Below are positions 61,839 to 64,000 of a DNA stretch of 64,000 nt, one piece after another. The notes beneath the pieces are model-generated. The model saw nothing but the letters and a program-made list of their open reading frames with translations. It had not been told where the DNA came from and made no database searches. The first letter of the stretch is position 1, and each line of letters opens with the position of its first letter. The stretch is from Neobacillus cucumis (GTDB lineage Bacteria; Bacillota; Bacilli; Bacillales; Cytobacillaceae). Position numbers and translations under genes: made by a program. The stretch is from contig NZ_JAFBEX010000013.1 of assembly GCF_016908975.1 (NCBI RefSeq), forward strand, positions 62,001 through 126,000, in the 5' to 3' direction.

Positions 61839-63674
61839 ATGAATAATGTTGAAGCAGTAAAGGTAACAAGCAGAAAAGACCTTGTTGATATGTTGGAAAA
61901 ATTAGTGGATCCACTTATTAGCCAATTTGATGGTGAGGGACCAGGTCTGAAGTTTGATACTGGTGGTACGCATTACAGCCAAAAGACTCGTCAAATTGAG
62001 GCATTGTTGCGTCCGCTCTGGGGGATAGTTCCATTGCTTGCCGGGGGAACAGAATATAAAGGTCTTGAGAGATATATTGCAAGACTTAAAGAAGGTATCA
62101 ATCCTGATCATCCACATTATTTTGGGGAAACCCATGATTATGATCAACGACTTGTTGAAATGGCTGTTATTGGTTTAGCTTTATGCATTTGTGGAGAAAA
62201 ATGGCTAAGTTACTTTAATGAAAAGGAACAAAACCAACTGCATGCTTGGTTAAATCAAATTAATGATCGGGAGGTTCCAGAGAATAACTGGATTTTCTTC
62301 CGCATCTTGGTCAATCATGGTTTTCGTCTAAATGGCTTTACCTATAATGAGGTACAGTTAAAGAAGGATTTGGAGTTGGTTCACTCCTATTATCGTTCTG
62401 AAGGATGGTATGTAGACGGATATCTTGATCAAATCGACTATTATGTTCCTTTCGCCCTTCATTTTTATGGGTTAGTTTACGCCAAAACAGCGGATGAAGA
62501 GGATCAGCATGCAAGAATTTTTGTGGAACGATCAAAAGAGTTTGCTCAATCCTTTGCTTGCTTCTTTGATGGCAATGGGGCAGCAGTCCCATTTGGTAGG
62601 AGTATGACTTATCGTTTTGCACAGGTAGCGTTTTTTAGTGCAGCTATATTTGCCGAAATTGAAGTCCTGCCGTATTCCGAAATGAAATGGCTGGTTCTTA
62701 AACACTTAAACCATTGGCTGAAGCAATCCATTTTTAGTCATGATGGTTTACTTACGGTTGGTTACTACTATCGGAACCAGGTGTTTGCTGAAGGATACAA
62801 TGCTTTCGGTTCACCATATTGGGCATTGAAGTCATTTTTGTTGCTAGGATTACCTGAAGAGCATCCATTTTGGTTGATTCCAGAAAAAGCACCAGAGCTT
62901 CCTAGCAAAAAACTAATTGCTCAGGCAAGATTTCTAGTGACACGTGATCAGAAGAACACACAAGTCCAATTGTATACCGCTGGGTTACATTGTGAGCCAC
63001 ATACCCATTGTGATGCAAAATATGAAAAGTTTGTTTATTCAAGTGTGTTTGGCTTTAGTGTTTCAAAAGGCCAATTGAATTTAAGACAGGGTGCGTTTGA
63101 TAATACTCTTGCGGTCAGCTTGGAGCCGGAAAGATACTACAAAATGCGCTATGAAAAATCGAACTATCAAGTGACAGAAGAGTATTTACTCACAAATTGG
63201 AATCCATACGAAGGCGTGAGGATTAGAAGTATTATTGTTCCATTTACTCCCTTCCACTTCCGGATTCATATGATTGAATCAGATAAGACGATTTATCTTG
63301 CAGATGGAAGTTTTGCCCTTGGTTTTGATATTGATGGTGTTCATATGCAGAAAAAAATGATGACTGAATCCAATCAAATTAAGGTGATGAACGATGAACA
63401 TCAGGTTGGTTTGATTGATTTTAGTCATCAATCTGAATTGGAATTTGTATTCGGTGAGCCAAACTCTAATATCATGAAGGACCAAACGTATATCCCAACG
63501 GCAAAGGATAAAGTGGAAAAAGGTAAGCATTTATTAATCCACGGATTTTATGGAACGCTTATTGATGATACGATTCCAGAACCAAACTGTACGATAGATG
63601 AAAATAAAATTATCTTATCAGTTGGCCAAGATGAAGTGTCCATTCCTAAGAGTTTATTAGATTTAAACAACTGA
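61839..63674 (+). CDS. DUF2264 family protein
   Basis: 611 aa from ATG at 61839 (MNNVEAVKVT); ATG at 61827 is also possible. The N-terminal half (about 20-340) is an alpha/alpha barrel with family text YSQKTRQIEALLRPLWGIVPLLAGG, RYIARLKEGINPDHPHYFGE, NNWIFFRILVNHGFR and GWYVDGYLDQIDYYVPFALHFYG. The C-terminal half is beta-rich. The barrel is like those of unsaturated glucuronyl hydrolases and heparinase-like lyases. The role in glycan breakdown is inferred from context. No signal peptide, so it acts on imported oligosaccharides. Confidence 0.85.
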   Translation: MNNVEAVKVTSRKDLVDMLEKLVDPLISQFDGEGPGLKFDTGGTHYSQKTRQIEALLRPLWGIVPLLAGGTEYKGLERYIARLKEGINPDHPHYFGETHDYDQRLVEMAVIGLALCICGEKWLSYFNEKEQNQLHAWLNQINDREVPENNWIFFRILVNHGFRLNGFTYNEVQLKKDLELVHSYYRSEGWYVDGYLDQIDYYVPFALHFYGLVYAKTADEEDQHARIFVERSKEFAQSFACFFDGNGAAVPFGRSMTYRFAQVAFFSAAIFAEIEVLPYSEMKWLVLKHLNHWLKQSIFSHDGLLTVGYYYRNQVFAEGYNAFGSPYWALKSFLLLGLPEEHPFWLIPEKAPELPSKKLIAQARFLVTRDQKNTQVQLYTAGLHCEPHTHCDAKYEKFVYSSVFGFSVSKGQLNLRQGAFDNTLAVSLEPERYYKMRYEKSNYQVTEEYLLTNWNPYEGVRIRSIIVPFTPFHFRIHMIESDKTIYLADGSFALGFDIDGVHMQKKMMTESNQIKVMNDEHQVGLIDFSHQSELEFVFGEPNSNIMKDQTYIPTAKDKVEKGKHLLIHGFYGTLIDDTIPEPNCTIDENKIILSVGQDEVSIPKSLLDLNN

Positions 63675-63717
63675 CGCTTTCGTCGATAAGAATGTTTGTT
63701 AGAAAGGAGTGGAATTG

Positions 63718-64000
63718 ATGAATCGGGTAACTGTATTAACAAAAATTTCCGATTGTGGCGTAGTCGCTGTAGTTCGAGCTGATTCAAAGGAAGAAGCGAT
63801 TAATATATCAGAAGCTTGCGTAAAAGGCGGATTATATGGAATAGAAGTTACATTCACTGTACAGGGTGCGGATGATGTAATTCGAGAGTTGGCTGCTGAA
63901 TACAGTAATGATGACAAAGTCGTAATTGGTGCGGGAACGGTTCTTGATGCAGTAACGGCTAGGATTGCCATTCTTGCTGGTGCCGAGTTTATTGTAAGCC
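63718..64000 (+). CDS. eda: KDPG/KHG aldolase, 5' part (cut by window edge)
   Basis: The first 94 codons are present. ATG at 63718 follows AAAGGAG. The text CGVVAVVRADSKEEAINISE, the catalytic-region Glu43 in LYGIEVTFT, and VIGAGTVLDA match bifunctional 2-keto-3-deoxy-6-phosphogluconate/4-hydroxy-2-oxoglutarate aldolase. The Schiff-base lysine lies beyond the window. It cleaves KDPG to pyruvate and glyceraldehyde-3-phosphate, the last step of uronate breakdown, and 43 bases separate it from the DUF2264 gene. Confidence 0.9.
   Translation, partial: MNRVTVLTKISDCGVVAVVRADSKEEAINISEACVKGGLYGIEVTFTVQGADDVIRELAAEYSNDDKVVIGAGTVLDAVTARIAILAGAEFIVS

Overview
The window reads as chromosomal DNA of a low-GC Gram-positive rod of the Bacillaceae (a Bacillus or Neobacillus-like organism). 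The basis is a dltXABCD operon, ykuK, bioY and ykcBC homologues, a Leu T-box leader, GGAGG-type ribosome binding sites, rho-independent terminators, and hairpin repeats typical of this family. I saw no rRNA, tRNA or CRISPR array. Species cannot be fixed from the sequence alone.

Layout. 1-7.5 kb: end of a ROK-family gene, two unknown small genes, then a CitS/DcuS-type two-component system divergent from a three-gene NitT/TauT-type ABC importer with a cre-like site at its start. 7.6-25.4 kb: an accessory region. It holds decayed genes (a sugar-binding protein, two serine recombinases, a nuclease-like fragment), an IS110-family element, a group II intron whose domain V is split by about 850 bp, and a long non-coding stretch with three tandem 75-nt units that each carry a ribosome binding site and a 2-3 codon ORF. 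It also holds a sulfite-oxidase-like protein, a DUF3231 protein, a T-box controlled leuA, a DUF1456 protein and a metallopeptidase. 26-30.7 kb: a GntR/FCD regulator divergent from a sugar-acid operon (hydroxyacid dehydrogenase, four-carbon acid sugar kinase, GntP-type permease), with three copies of a TTGTATACAA-like operator between them.

30.7-35 kb: the dlt operon for D-alanylation of teichoic acids, including dltX, a 49-aa gene. 35-44.6 kb: an MFS transporter, a tubulin/FtsZ-like GTPase, TerC and TSUP membrane proteins, the ykcBC-like glycosyltransferase pair, an oxidoreductase and a methyltransferase. 44.8-53 kb: membrane proteins, a NarL-type two-component system, a DUF418 protein, a lipoprotein, YkuK, a small zinc-ribbon protein and bioY behind a BirA-like operator. 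53-57.6 kb: an AraC regulator divergent from a heterodimeric ABC exporter. 57.9-64 kb: a sugar ABC importer, a DUF624 protein, a DUF2264 protein and the start of a KDPG-type aldolase, which together look like an oligosaccharide/uronate utilisation operon.

Most likely to be new: the tandem mini-ORF RNA units (14.58-14.82 kb), the interrupted group II intron (11.45-14.25 kb), the lone chromosomal tubulin-like GTPase (36.5 kb), and several unexplained repeat structures (10.4, 25.4-26.0 and 44.65 kb).
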